A stretch of DNA of 9,439 nucleotides from Elusimicrobiota bacterium (lineage in GTDB: Bacteria; Elusimicrobiota; Elusimicrobia; UBA1565; JACRDR01), in NCBI GenBank assembly GCA_016212845.1, contig JACRDR010000455.1, positions 1 through 9,439 of the forward strand, in the 5' to 3' direction. Positions within the stretch are counted from its first letter, which is position 1. The number at the start of each line of letters is the position of its first letter. This document shows, piece after piece, positions 1-8,100 of this stretch. The notes under the pieces are model-generated. The model had not been told where the DNA came from. It worked only from the letters and a program-made list of their open reading frames with translations, and did not search any database. The position numbers and the translations under genes are program-made.

Positions 1-1
1 C

Positions 2-646
2 GAGTTCATGCACCAGCACTTCTACCGGCCGATCAAGGAGCTCGAGTTCGGCCGGCTGGTGAACCATCTGCTCGACATTACCAGCCGCCACGAGCTGCGA
101 CTGCCTCCGGATTTCTTCTCGATGCTCAAGGCCTTCAGCGTCACCGAGGGACTGATGAGGTCGCTCGACCCGGAGGCCGACCTGATCGCGCAGGCGGCGC
201 CGGTCGTCCGGCGGGTGAAGACCGACCGGCTGAGCCCTCGCCGGCTCGTGGAGGATTTCGTCGACGCGGGCTCGCAGTTCGGGGCGCTCGCCCGGGACCT
301 GCCCGCCGAGATCCGCCGGCTCCTGGCGCAGGTCCGCTCTGGCGAGATCCGGATCGTGTTCCGGCACGACAACCTGGACCCGCTGATGCACTCGCTCGAC
401 CAGACGTCGAACCGGCTGGCCTACGCGATCGTGCTGGCGGCGCTCATCATCGGCTCGTCCTTGATGGTGCACGCCGACATCCCGCCCCGTCTCGCGGGCA
501 TCCCGGTGATCGGCCTGGCGGGCTTCCTGATGGCGATGATGATGGGGTTCTGGCTGCTGATCGCGATCATCCGGCACGGCCGGATGGAAGGGCCGCTTCC
601 ACCCGCGCGAGGCGCTCCGCCTGATCCTTCCCCTCGAGCGCCGTGA
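2..646 (+). CDS. ubiB: UbiB/ABC1-family atypical kinase, C-terminal part (5' end outside window)
   Basis: The frame is open to the left edge, so the Met at position 8 is internal and the kinase core is outside the window. The visible 214 residues match the tail of UbiB, an ABC1/ADCK-type ATP-dependent protein needed for ubiquinone (or related quinone) biosynthesis at the inner membrane. Counting from the Met at 8, residues 32-54 carry the family's 'LPPD...EG..R.LDP' pattern (LPPDFFSML, then TEGLMRSLDP). An amphipathic stretch follows, then two hydrophobic helices at about 137-154 and 164-188 (YAIVLAALIIGSSL and VIGLAGFLMAMMMGFWLL), the usual UbiB C-terminal membrane anchor. Homologues commonly stop shortly after the second helix. 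Here about 20 Pro/Arg-rich residues follow (EGPLPPARGAPPDPSPRAP), encoded where the gene overlaps the convergent RND gene. Another ABC1 subfamily cannot be excluded without the kinase domain. Confidence 0.85.
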   Translation, partial: EFMHQHFYRPIKELEFGRLVNHLLDITSRHELRLPPDFFSMLKAFSVTEGLMRSLDPEADLIAQAAPVVRRVKTDRLSPRRLVEDFVDAGSQFGALARDLPAEIRRLLAQVRSGEIRIVFRHDNLDPLMHSLDQTSNRLAYAIVLAALIIGSSLMVHADIPPRLAGIPVIGLAGFLMAMMMGFWLLIAIIRHGRMEGPLPPARGAPPDPSPRAP

Positions 647-3600
647 ATAGGCTGTAGGCGCACGGGACCACGATCAGCGTCAGCAGCGTCGAGAGCACCG
701 TCCCGCCGATCACGACGACTCCCATCGGCGTGCGCAGCTCGGCGCCGGGCCCGATCGTCATCGCCGCCGGCACCGCGCCCGCCACGATCGCGAGCGACGT
801 CATGAGGATCGGCCGCAGCCGCAGCGGACACGCCTCGAGCAGCGCCTCCTTCGGCGCGAGCCCCTCGTGCCGCTTCGCGTTGGCGAATTCCACGAGCAGG
901 ATGGAGTTCTTCTTCACGATGCCCATGAGCAGCAGGATGCCGATCATGCTCATCATATTGAGCGATTGATTCGTCGCCCACAGCGCCGCCAGCGCGCCCG
1001 AGATGCTGAACGGGAGCGCCAGAAGGATGGTAATCGGGTGGATGAAGCTGTTGAACTGGGCGCCGAGGATCATATACGCGATGGCGATGCCGAGCACGAG
1101 GGCCATCATCAGCTCGCGCATGGAGGACTGGAACTCCGACGCGTTGCCCGTGGTGGCGAGCCGGTAGCCGTCGGGCAGGATCTCTTTCGCGAGCTCGTGC
1201 GCCTTGGCGATCGCCTCGGACTGCGACTTCCCCGGCGCGACGTTCCCGAAAACGTTGATCGATCGCTCCCGGTCCTCGCGGGTGATCGCGAGCAAAGTCG
1301 GCTCGGAGGTGATCCGGGTCACGTCCGATAGGGGGATGAGCTCGCCCCGGACGTTTCGGACCCACAGCCGGGAAATGTCCGTCGTCTCCCGCCGGTTCTT
1401 GTCTGCCAAGGACACCCGGACGTCGTAGCGGCGTCCGTCCTTGGTGTACTTGCCGACTCTCACGCCGCCCACCGTCGCGTTGATGGTGCGCGCGATCTCC
1501 GCCACGGTCACGGCGCGCTCGGCCGCCTTCTCGCGATCCGGCACGATCCGGACCTCCGGCACGCCGACCTGGAAGCTCGAGTCCATGTCGACGGCGAGCC
1601 CGGACTCGGTGAGCTTCGTGCGGATTTTCTCCGCGTAGCCGCCGAGCTTGTCCCAATCGGGGCCCCGGACGGAGAGCTCGATCGGGTAGCCGCGGCCGCC
1701 GCCGGCGCCGATCTGCTGGGAGCGGTCCTGCAGCGACACGCGGTGCATGCCGGGGATCTTCTGCAGCGCCTTGCGCACGAGCTGCATGAATTCCTGCTGG
1801 CGGATCTTCCGGCGCTTGCCCTCGGCGTTCGGGCGCTCCTTCATGTCCTTCATCGTCACGAAGATGAAGCCGGAGTTCACGACGCCCCCGTCCATGCCGC
1901 CGATCGTGCCGAAGTAGCGCTTCACCTCTTTCCGGTCCTTGAACCACTCCTCCACCTTCCTGAAGACCTCGTCGGTGAAGGCCAAAGAGGAGCCCGGCGG
2001 CGTCTGGTAGCGCACCACGAAGAAGCCGGTGTCCTGCGACGGCATCATCTCCGAGCGGAGCATCTTCGCCACGAGGAGAGACGCTCCGAACAAGACGAAC
2101 GCGGTGAGCAGGACCGTCCATCGCCGCTCGAGCGCCCAGGCCAGGACCCGGCGGTAGAACGCGGTGAGATCCTCCATCCTCCGGTCCACCCACTTGCCGA
2201 GCCGGGTCGTATGCCCGACCTGGAGGAACTGCGAGCAGCGCATCGGCGCCAGGGTCACCGCTTCGAGCAAAGAGAACCCGACCGCCACGGAGATCGTCAC
2301 GCCGAACTGGAAGAAGAACTTGCCGATCACGCCCTTCATGAACGCCACCGGAAGGAAGATCGCCGCCACCGCCGACGAGATCACGATCACCGAGAACAGG
2401 ATCTCCCGGGACCCGTGCACCGCCGCCTCAATGAGGCCCGCCCCTTCCTCGCGATGGCGCGCGATGTTCTCGAGCACCACGATCGCGTCGTCGACCACGA
2501 TGCCGATCACCAGCGAGATCGCCATCATCGTGATCGTGTTCAGCGTGAACCCGAAGACATGCATCACCACGAGCGTTCCGCCCAGCGCCGTCGGGATCGC
2601 CAGGATGACGTTCAAGGTCGAGCTCCAAGACCCGAGAAAGAGCCAGCACACGAGCGCGGTCAAAATGACCGCCAAGACCAGCGTCAGCAGCAGCTCGTGA
2701 ATATTGTCCTCGATGAACTTCGTCGTGTCGAAGTTCACGCCGGTTCGCATCCCTTCGGGCAGGATCTTGCGCTCTTGGGCGATCCGCTCGCGCACCGCGT
2801 GCGCCACCGCCACCGCGTTCGCGCCGCGCTGCTTCTTGATCTGCATCGCGATCGACGTGTCGCCGTTGGTGCGCGAGACGCGCCGCACGTCCGCCAGCCC
2901 TTCCTCGATATCCGCGATGTCGCGGATGCGGATCGTCCGCCACAAGAAGCCTTGTCCGAGCCGCTGGGGGATCGCGATCGAGCCGAACTCGTCGACCGAC
3001 TCCGCCTCGCCCATGACGCGGACGTTCTGCTCCTGCCGGCTTCCCTGGAGCACGCCGCCCGGCATCGCCGAGTGCTGGTTCTGGATCGCCGCCACGACGT
3101 CGTTGACCGTCAGCTGCAAATCGCGCATCTTCTCGCGCTTGAGCCAGACGCGCAGGTTGGGCTCGACGAAGCCGCCCAAGGACACCTCGCCGACCCCCGG
3201 AAGCGTCTCGAAGCGCCCGAGCATGTGATCCTGGACGTAGCGCGCCATGTCGCGATAGGGCCGGTCCCCGGACACGCCGACGGTAATGACCGGCTGATCC
3301 TCCGGATTGACCTTGCGGATGATCGGCGGGTCCATGTCCTTCGGGAGGTTGCGCTGGGCCTGCGCCAGGCGCGTCTGGATCTCCTGGATCGCGACGTCGA
3401 TGTCCTTGGAAAGCTCGAACTCCGCCGTGAGCTGCGCCGACCCGAAGCGGCAGGTCGACTTGATCTGCTTGATGCCCTCGACGGTCATCAAGGCTTCCTC
3501 GACGGGGTCGAGGACCTCGTTCTCCATGACCTCGGGCGCCGCGCCCTCCCAGGTCAGCGAGATGTTGGCGATCGGGCTGTCGACGTCGGGGTTCTGGGAG

Positions 3601-3701
3601 ACGCCCAGGCGAGTGAACGAGATCGCTCCGAACAGGAGCAGCGCGAACATCAGCATCCAGGCGAAGACCGGCTTCTTGATCGCGACGTCGGAAAGGGTCA
3701 C
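567..3701 (-). CDS. RND-family efflux transporter permease (HAE1/AcrB-like inner-membrane pump)
   Basis: A 1044-residue proton-driven inner-membrane pump, normal length for AcrB/MdtB-type HAE1 transporters, which expel drugs or other amphiphiles through an outer-membrane channel. It opens VTLSDVAIKKPVFAWML. The first helix (about 12-30) is followed by the family pattern QNPDVDSPIANISLTWEGA, and the large periplasmic loops are at about 31-335 and 548-863. Helices 2-6 lie at about 336-487, helix 7 at 527-547 and helices 8-12 at 864-1016. The proton-relay residues are present: D404-D405 in helix 4 (IVVDDAIVVLEN) and K931 in helix 10 (VKKNSILLVEF), matching AcrB D407/D408/K940. The frame is open far upstream, but the start is placed at the GTG at 3701: homology begins there, it overlaps the upstream stop as GTGA, and GGAG lies 8 nt before it (3710-3713). 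The last 80 bases overlap ubiB antisense. Substrate cannot be told from sequence. Confidence 0.95.
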   Translation of the reverse strand: MTLSDVAIKKPVFAWMLMFALLLFGAISFTRLGVSQNPDVDSPIANISLTWEGAAPEVMENEVLDPVEEALMTVEGIKQIKSTCRFGSAQLTAEFELSKDIDVAIQEIQTRLAQAQRNLPKDMDPPIIRKVNPEDQPVITVGVSGDRPYRDMARYVQDHMLGRFETLPGVGEVSLGGFVEPNLRVWLKREKMRDLQLTVNDVVAAIQNQHSAMPGGVLQGSRQEQNVRVMGEAESVDEFGSIAIPQRLGQGFLWRTIRIRDIADIEEGLADVRRVSRTNGDTSIAMQIKKQRGANAVAVAHAVRERIAQERKILPEGMRTGVNFDTTKFIEDNIHELLLTLVLAVILTALVCWLFLGSWSSTLNVILAIPTALGGTLVVMHVFGFTLNTITMMAISLVIGIVVDDAIVVLENIARHREEGAGLIEAAVHGSREILFSVIVISSAVAAIFLPVAFMKGVIGKFFFQFGVTISVAVGFSLLEAVTLAPMRCSQFLQVGHTTRLGKWVDRRMEDLTAFYRRVLAWALERRWTVLLTAFVLFGASLLVAKMLRSEMMPSQDTGFFVVRYQTPPGSSLAFTDEVFRKVEEWFKDRKEVKRYFGTIGGMDGGVVNSGFIFVTMKDMKERPNAEGKRRKIRQQEFMQLVRKALQKIPGMHRVSLQDRSQQIGAGGGRGYPIELSVRGPDWDKLGGYAEKIRTKLTESGLAVDMDSSFQVGVPEVRIVPDREKAAERAVTVAEIARTINATVGGVRVGKYTKDGRRYDVRVSLADKNRRETTDISRLWVRNVRGELIPLSDVTRITSEPTLLAITREDRERSINVFGNVAPGKSQSEAIAKAHELAKEILPDGYRLATTGNASEFQSSMRELMMALVLGIAIAYMILGAQFNSFIHPITILLALPFSISGALAALWATNQSLNMMSMIGILLLMGIVKKNSILLVEFANAKRHEGLAPKEALLEACPLRLRPILMTSLAIVAGAVPAAMTIGPGAELRTPMGVVVIGGTVLSTLLTLIVVPCAYSLFTALEGKDQAERLARVEAALPSGRAG
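3698..3701 (-). other. 4-base stop/start overlap (GTGA) coupling the outer-membrane factor and RND genes
   Basis: On the minus strand the outer-membrane factor gene ends CTG AAG TGA, and the RND gene starts at the GTG sharing three of those bases (GTGA). This is a classic translational-coupling junction. It fixes the RND start and shows that the two proteins are made from one mRNA, with no room for another gene between them. Confidence 0.85.
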
Positions 3702-4951
3702 TTCAGCATCTCCATGGACTCGAACGGAGTCCCGCTCGCGTTCTCCAAGGCGATCGCGGCCAAGCGCGTCGCCAGGCGGGCGTTCGTATAGTTCAGCTCG
3801 GCCGAAGCCAGGCGATCCAAGGACGTCAGCGCTTCCAAAGCGGTCACCAAGCCCCGGCGCTCGTCCTTGCCGTTGAGCTCGTAGTCCTTGCGCGCGGTAT
3901 CCGCCGCCCGCCTCTGCAGGGCGAGCTGCCGCTTCGCCGACGCATAGTCGCGCCAGGCGTTCTTGACCTCGAGCTCGGCGGCGCGGCGCGTTCCCTGAAG
4001 CGCCAGTTCCGCCGCCGCGTACCCCGCCGAAGCCGAGTTGACCGCGGCGCTCCGCGCGCCCCAAGACCACAGGGGCAGGGCGACGTTGAAGGACGCGTCC
4101 CAGCGGTTGTGATCGACGTTGGGCACCGAACGCCCAAAGTAGTGGTCGGCCGCCATCGAGAACTGGGGAAAGTGGAGCGCCCGCGCCGACTCCCGGTCCG
4201 CCTCGGCGAGCTCGCGCTGGCGAGCCGCCGCGCGGACGTCCGGCCGCGACTCCAAGCGGGAGAGATACTCGGTTAGAGGCTTGTCCGTCAGGGACTCCGG
4301 CCCTTCCGCCAGTTCCGCCCCCACCTGCCCCTTAATAAGGAAGCCGAGAAGATCCCCGCGCGCCTCGATAAGCCGGCGGCTCTCTTCGCGCTGGGACTGG
4401 AGCGAGATCGACTGCAAATCCTGGCTGGTCACGTCCGCCTCGCGCGAGCGGCCCACGCGGACGCGATCCCGGAGTTCCGTCAGCCTCTTGTCCGCCTGGC
4501 TGATCAAGCGGTCGAAGGTCGCCCCGTTCTCGCGGGACTGCAAGAACCCGAAATACGCCCCCGCCACCGCCGAAAGAAGCTGCTGCTCCGCCCGGAAGAG
4601 CTCCGCCTCACGGCGTCCGACGAGCGCCTTCCCCGCCTTCCAAGCCGCCGCCTCCCGAATCCCGGTCAGCCCGGTCTGCGCGAGCCTAAGGTAGGCGTTC
4701 TCATTCGCCCCGCGATACTGATAGGACCGTTTCTGATCCCACGTGGTATCGCTGCGGACGGAGAGTTCGGGAAAGGACCCCGCAAAGGCCTGCCGGTAGA
4801 GCGCCTCCGCCTGTATGATGGACTGCTCGGTAGCCAGAACCGTCTCGGAAGCCTTGAGGGAAGCGTCGAAGACCTCGCGGAGGGTGCGGGGAGCATTCTG
4901 CGCAGAAACACTCGCCGCCAACAGCCCCGCCAAGCAAAGCAATGGTGTCAC
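3698..4951 (-). CDS. TolC-family outer-membrane efflux factor (OEP repeats)
   Basis: A 417-residue protein of the TolC/OprM type, which forms a trimeric outer-membrane channel with a long periplasmic helical barrel. The N-terminus (LLCLAGLLAASVSAQ) is a signal peptide with likely cleavage after SVSA (about residue 17). It lacks a basic n-region, but an in-frame stop at 4961-4963 leaves no upstream start. Two OEP repeats are visible. The first has strand segment FPELSVRSDTTWD (60-72) and helix motif GRSREADVTSQDLQ (167-180). The second has FPQFSMAADHYFG (261-273), the strand NVALPLWSWG followed by a helix (289-310), and a helix around RGLVTALEALTSLDRLASAELNYTNAR (366-392). The GTG start at 4951 follows AGGGG at 4956-4960, a short 4-nt spacing. 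Its stop overlaps the RND start by 4 bases, so it is the first gene of a two-gene efflux operon. The usual adaptor gene is missing. Confidence 0.93.
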   Translation of the reverse strand: MTPLLCLAGLLAASVSAQNAPRTLREVFDASLKASETVLATEQSIIQAEALYRQAFAGSFPELSVRSDTTWDQKRSYQYRGANENAYLRLAQTGLTGIREAAAWKAGKALVGRREAELFRAEQQLLSAVAGAYFGFLQSRENGATFDRLISQADKRLTELRDRVRVGRSREADVTSQDLQSISLQSQREESRRLIEARGDLLGFLIKGQVGAELAEGPESLTDKPLTEYLSRLESRPDVRAAARQRELAEADRESARALHFPQFSMAADHYFGRSVPNVDHNRWDASFNVALPLWSWGARSAAVNSASAGYAAAELALQGTRRAAELEVKNAWRDYASAKRQLALQRRAADTARKDYELNGKDERRGLVTALEALTSLDRLASAELNYTNARLATRLAAIALENASGTPFESMEMLK

Positions 4952-4994
4952 GTCACCCCTTTAGACGCCGCGGATGTCCGGAAAGTGTCGGGGG

Positions 4995-5000
4995 AGTATA
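4995..5000 (-). promoter_or_regulatory. Candidate -10 box for the efflux operon
   Basis: The minus strand reads TATACT (within TATATACT), matching five of six bases of the sigma-70 TATAAT consensus and standing out in GC-rich surroundings. It would place the transcription start near 4987 and give a leader of about 36 nt before the GTG at 4951. The -35 region is weak: CTGGCT with an 18-bp spacer is the best match. If real, the efflux operon has its own promoter rather than depending on read-through from dnaE2. Confidence 0.45.
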
Positions 5001-5002
5001 TA

Positions 5003-5026
5003 GGCTGGAACGCTTTCGAGCCAGCC
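5003..5026. promoter_or_regulatory. Dyad in the efflux promoter, possible operator
   Basis: GGCTGG at 5003-5008 and CCAGCC at 5021-5026 form a 6-bp inverted repeat around a 12-bp centre. The dyad covers the spacer and -35 region of the candidate promoter, where repressors of efflux operons such as TetR-type proteins often bind. No regulator gene is in the window, so the assignment is positional inference only. Confidence 0.25.
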
Positions 5027-5049
5027 CCGATGCCTTCCCATACATATCC

Positions 5050-5067
5050 ACCCGGGACGTCCCGGGT
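5050..5067. repeat. Perfect 18-bp palindrome
   Basis: ACCCGGGACGTCCCGGGT equals its own reverse complement with no mismatch. It lies upstream of the efflux promoter and downstream of the dnaE2 stop. No T-tract follows on either strand, so it is not a typical intrinsic terminator. It could be a dimeric protein-binding site or part of the neighbouring palindrome cluster. Confidence 0.7.
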
Positions 5068-5070
5068 AGG

Positions 5071-5087
5071 GACCCTTTAACAGGGTC
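5071..5087. repeat. Short hairpin, 6-bp stem with 5-nt loop
   Basis: GACCCT at 5071-5076 pairs with AGGGTC at 5082-5087 around TTAAC. It sits between the two larger palindromes. There is no U-run downstream in either direction, so a terminator role would have to be non-canonical. Confidence 0.5.
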
Positions 5088-5097
5088 GGGTCGAGCG

Positions 5098-5135
5098 AAT
5101 CCGAACAGGTGGTGCCTGGCACCAGTGTTCGGATT
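5098..5135. repeat. 38-bp interrupted palindrome with GGTGCCTGGCACC core, REP-like
   Basis: The outer arms are perfect over 10 bp (AATCCGAACA at 5098-5107, TGTTCGGATT at 5126-5135). The inner arms are perfect over 7 bp (TGGTGCC at 5110-5116, GGCACCA at 5118-5124). A GG/G bulge at 5108-5109 and 5125 separates them. This two-stage stem with a small asymmetric bulge resembles REP-type intergenic palindromes. Its right edge touches the first base of the dnaE2 stop codon (5135-5137). It may help end dnaE2 transcription or protect the mRNA 3' end, but no U-tract follows. Copy number elsewhere cannot be judged from this window. Confidence 0.6.
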
Positions 5136-8100
5136 TAGCGGAAGTCGTGGCTGGGGACGGAGCCGCCTAGCGAGAGCGGGGCGAAGCGCGCGGCTTTGAT
5201 CGAGAGCGTGCCGTCCTGCTTTTGAAGCGGGCCTTCGACGATCAGGCCGGGATAACCGAGGATCACGTGCCGCTGGTCCCGGAAGAGTTTCGGGTTCACG
5301 ATCGCTTGGACCATCCCGGTCTCGTCCTCCAAGGTCAGGAACACGAAGCCCATCGCGGTGTCCGGCCGCTGCCGCACGATTACCGCCCCGGCGGATTTGA
5401 CGTAGCTCCCGTTCGGCAGGGATTCGAGCTCGGCGGCGCTCCGGATGCCTTGGGCTTTCAGCCGCGGGCGCAGGTGCTCGACGAGGTGCGGGCCCGTGGT
5501 CATCTGCGCGCTCCGGTAGTCGGCGAGCGTCTCTTCCTCCGGGCTCATCTCGGGCAGAGGTGAGCCCTCGGAGGCGGGAAGTCCTTCGAAGAGCGGACCT
5601 TTCGGCGCGGCGATCTGCGCGGCCTGCCAGAGGGCGGCCCTCCTCGTGAGGCCGAAGGCGCAGAAGGCGCCGGCGTCGGCTAGGCGTTCGAGCTCGTCGG
5701 CTTGGAGCCCGGCGCGCCGCGCCGCGTCGGCGGCGTCGCGAAACGGAGCTTTGGCGCGCTCCTCTTCGATTCGCCTTCCCGCGCCTTCCCGCAGGCCCTG
5801 CACGAACCGCAGGCCCAGGCGCACGCCGCCGTTCTCCCACCGGCATTTGAAGTTCGAGCGCGTGACGTCGACCGGCAGCATCTCGACGCCTCGCCGCTGC
5901 GCGTCTTTCACCAAGGTGGCCGGGTGGTAGAAGCCCATCGGCCACGCGTTCAGCAGCGAGGCGAAGAAGGCGGCGGGGTGATGGTACTTGAGCCACGCGC
6001 TCGCGTAGGCGATCAGCGCGAAGCTCGCGGCGTGCGACTCCGGGAAGCCGTAGAGCGCGAAGGCGGTGATCATGTGCACGATCTGCTCCCGCGCTTTCGG
6101 CGCGATGCCCTTCTTTTCCATCCCGGCGTGCAGTCTTGCCACGATCGAGTCCATCCGCTCCACCGAGCGCTTAAATCCCATCGCCCGTCTCAGTTCTTCG
6201 GCTTCCCCACCCGAGAAGCCGGCGGCGGCCATCGCCATTTTCAGGACCTGCTCCTGGAAGAGCGGGATGCCCAGAGTCCTCCTCAAGATCGGTTCCAGGC
6301 AGGGGTGCGGGTACTCGACCGGGACCTTGCCCGATCTCCGGTCGAAGAACGGGTGGACCATCCGCCCGACGATCGGGCCGGGACGGATGATCGCGACCTG
6401 CACGACGACGTCGTAGAAGCGGACGGGCGCGTGCCTCGGCAGCGAGGCCATCTGCGCCCGGCTTTCGAGCTGGAAGACGCCCACGGTGTCGGCCTTTTGC
6501 AGCATGTCGTAGACCTTGGGATCGTCGGGCAGGTGGGCCAGGTCTACTTTCTTGTTCTCGTGCTTTTCGATCATGGGGAGGGCTTCTTCCAGCGCCGCGA
6601 GCATCCCCAGGCCCAGCAGGTCTACCTTAATAAGGCCCAAATCGGCGCAGTCGTCCTTGTCCCATTGGATGACGACTCTTCCGGGCATCGAGGCGGGCTC
6701 GAGCGGCACGACCTCGTCAAGCCTTCCCCGCGCCACGACCATGCCGCCCGAATGCTGGCCCAGATGCCTGGGGAGGTTCTGCATCGCGAGCCAGGCGCGG
6801 ACCAACCGCCTCACCCTCGGCTCCGCCGGGTCGACGCCGCACTGTCTCAGTTCGCCGGGCAGCATCTTCGGGTCGGCGTGCCATTCCTCGATCGAGATCG
6901 AGCCCAGGCGCTTGCCCAGCGTGTCGACCAGCTCCGGGGTGTAGCCGAAGACTTTCGCGGCTTCCCGCATCGCGGAACGGGAACGATAGGTGACGACGTT
7001 GGCGGTCATCGCGGCGGCGTGCCGCCCGTACTTCTCGTAGAGGTGCTGAATCACCCGCTCGCGCTGTTCGCCCGACGGCAGGTCCAGGTCGATGTCCGGC
7101 CATTCCCCCCGCTCCTCGGAGAGGAAGCGCTCGAACAGCAGCTCCATCCGCACCGGGTCGACCGCGGTGATGCCGAGCGCGTAGCAGACCGCGCTGTTGG
7201 CCGCCGAGCCCCGGCCCTGCACCATGATCTTCTCCCGGCGGCAGAACTGGACGATGTCCCAGACGATGAGGAAGTAGCCGGCGAGATCCAGCTTCTCGAT
7301 GATCGCGAGCTCGTGCTCGATCTGCGCGCGCTCCCTGGGGCCGAGGGGGTCGAAGCGCTTCGCGGCGCTCTCCCAGCTGAGCTTGCGGAGATAGCTCATC
7401 GGCGTCTCTCCGGCGGGCAGCGGGTAGTCGGGGAAGCGGTAGCCCAAGTCCGCGAGCGTGAAGTCGAGGCTCTCGGCCAAGGCGACGGAATTCCTCACCG
7501 CCTCGGGCAGGTCGGAGAAGAGGGCCTTCATGGCGGCGGCGGTCTTGAGATGGCGCTCGCGCTGGGGCTCGAGCCTTTTCCCCGAGCCGTCGAGCGTGCA
7601 GCCCAGGCGGACGCAGGTGAGGACGTCGAGGAGCTCCTTGTCGCGCGGCTTGGCGTAGCGCACGCCGTTGGCGGCCAAGAGCGGGAGCTTCATTTCGCGC
7701 GCCAGCGCGAGAACGGCGCGGTTGCGGCGCTCCTCGTCGCGGCGAAGGTGTCGCTGGAGCTCGACGTGGAGGCGGCCGGGGAAAATGCCGTGAAGGGCGC
7801 GCAGCCGGCGCCGCGCCTCTTCCAGCCCGCCCGCCTCCCAGCCGGCGGCGAGCCAGCCTTCGTCGCCGCCGGTGAGGCAGACGAGGCCTTCGGCGTGAGC
7901 GGCGAGCGCGTCGAGGTCGATGCGTCCTTCGCCCTTCGGGCGGCGGAGATTGCCGGCGGTGATGAGGCGGCAGAGGTTCTTGTAGCCCGCCCGCGAGGCG
8001 GCGAGCACGGTCACGCGCGGGAGAGAAGAACCCGGCGTCGGCGCGGGCGGAGGTCCGTCGGCGGGCAAGGCCGCGGGCACTTCGAGCCGCAGCTCCGCTC

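Larger units (their letters stand above)
4952..5134. other. 183-bp intergenic region between dnaE2 and the efflux operon
   Basis: This is the only sizeable non-coding gap. From right to left (minus-strand direction of transcription) it holds a 38-bp imperfect palindrome that begins at the dnaE2 stop codon, a 17-base hairpin, an 18-bp perfect palindrome, a dyad at 5003-5026, a candidate -10 box, and the ribosome-binding site of the outer-membrane factor gene. A plus-strand open frame across it resembles no known protein and is not called. Confidence 0.8.

Noticed and set aside
421..2193. Minus-strand open frame of 590 codons within the RND region
   Set aside because: It is out of frame with the RND gene and has frame-shifted composition (Arg, Gly, Ala, Asp). 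The true RND frame covers the same bases with all expected motifs.
1743..3791. Long plus-strand open frame (682 codons) opposite the RND gene
   Set aside because: The product is rich in Asp, His, Arg and Glu without domain character, and it mirrors a clear RND gene in the opposite strand. High GC content keeps antisense frames open.
3702..4070. Upstream extension of the RND reading frame to 4070
   Set aside because: The added 123 codons overlap the outer-membrane factor gene in another frame and do not resemble RND sequence. The GTG at 3701 has a Shine-Dalgarno and a stop/start overlap.
5071..5135. Hairpins as intrinsic terminators of dnaE2
   Set aside because: No run of T follows the stems on the minus strand, so they were listed as repeats rather than terminators. 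Factor-dependent termination remains possible.
4942..5199. Plus-strand frame of 85 codons across the intergenic region
   Set aside because: It is antisense to both flanking genes, runs through the palindromes, has no family resemblance and shows no ribosome-binding site worth calling.
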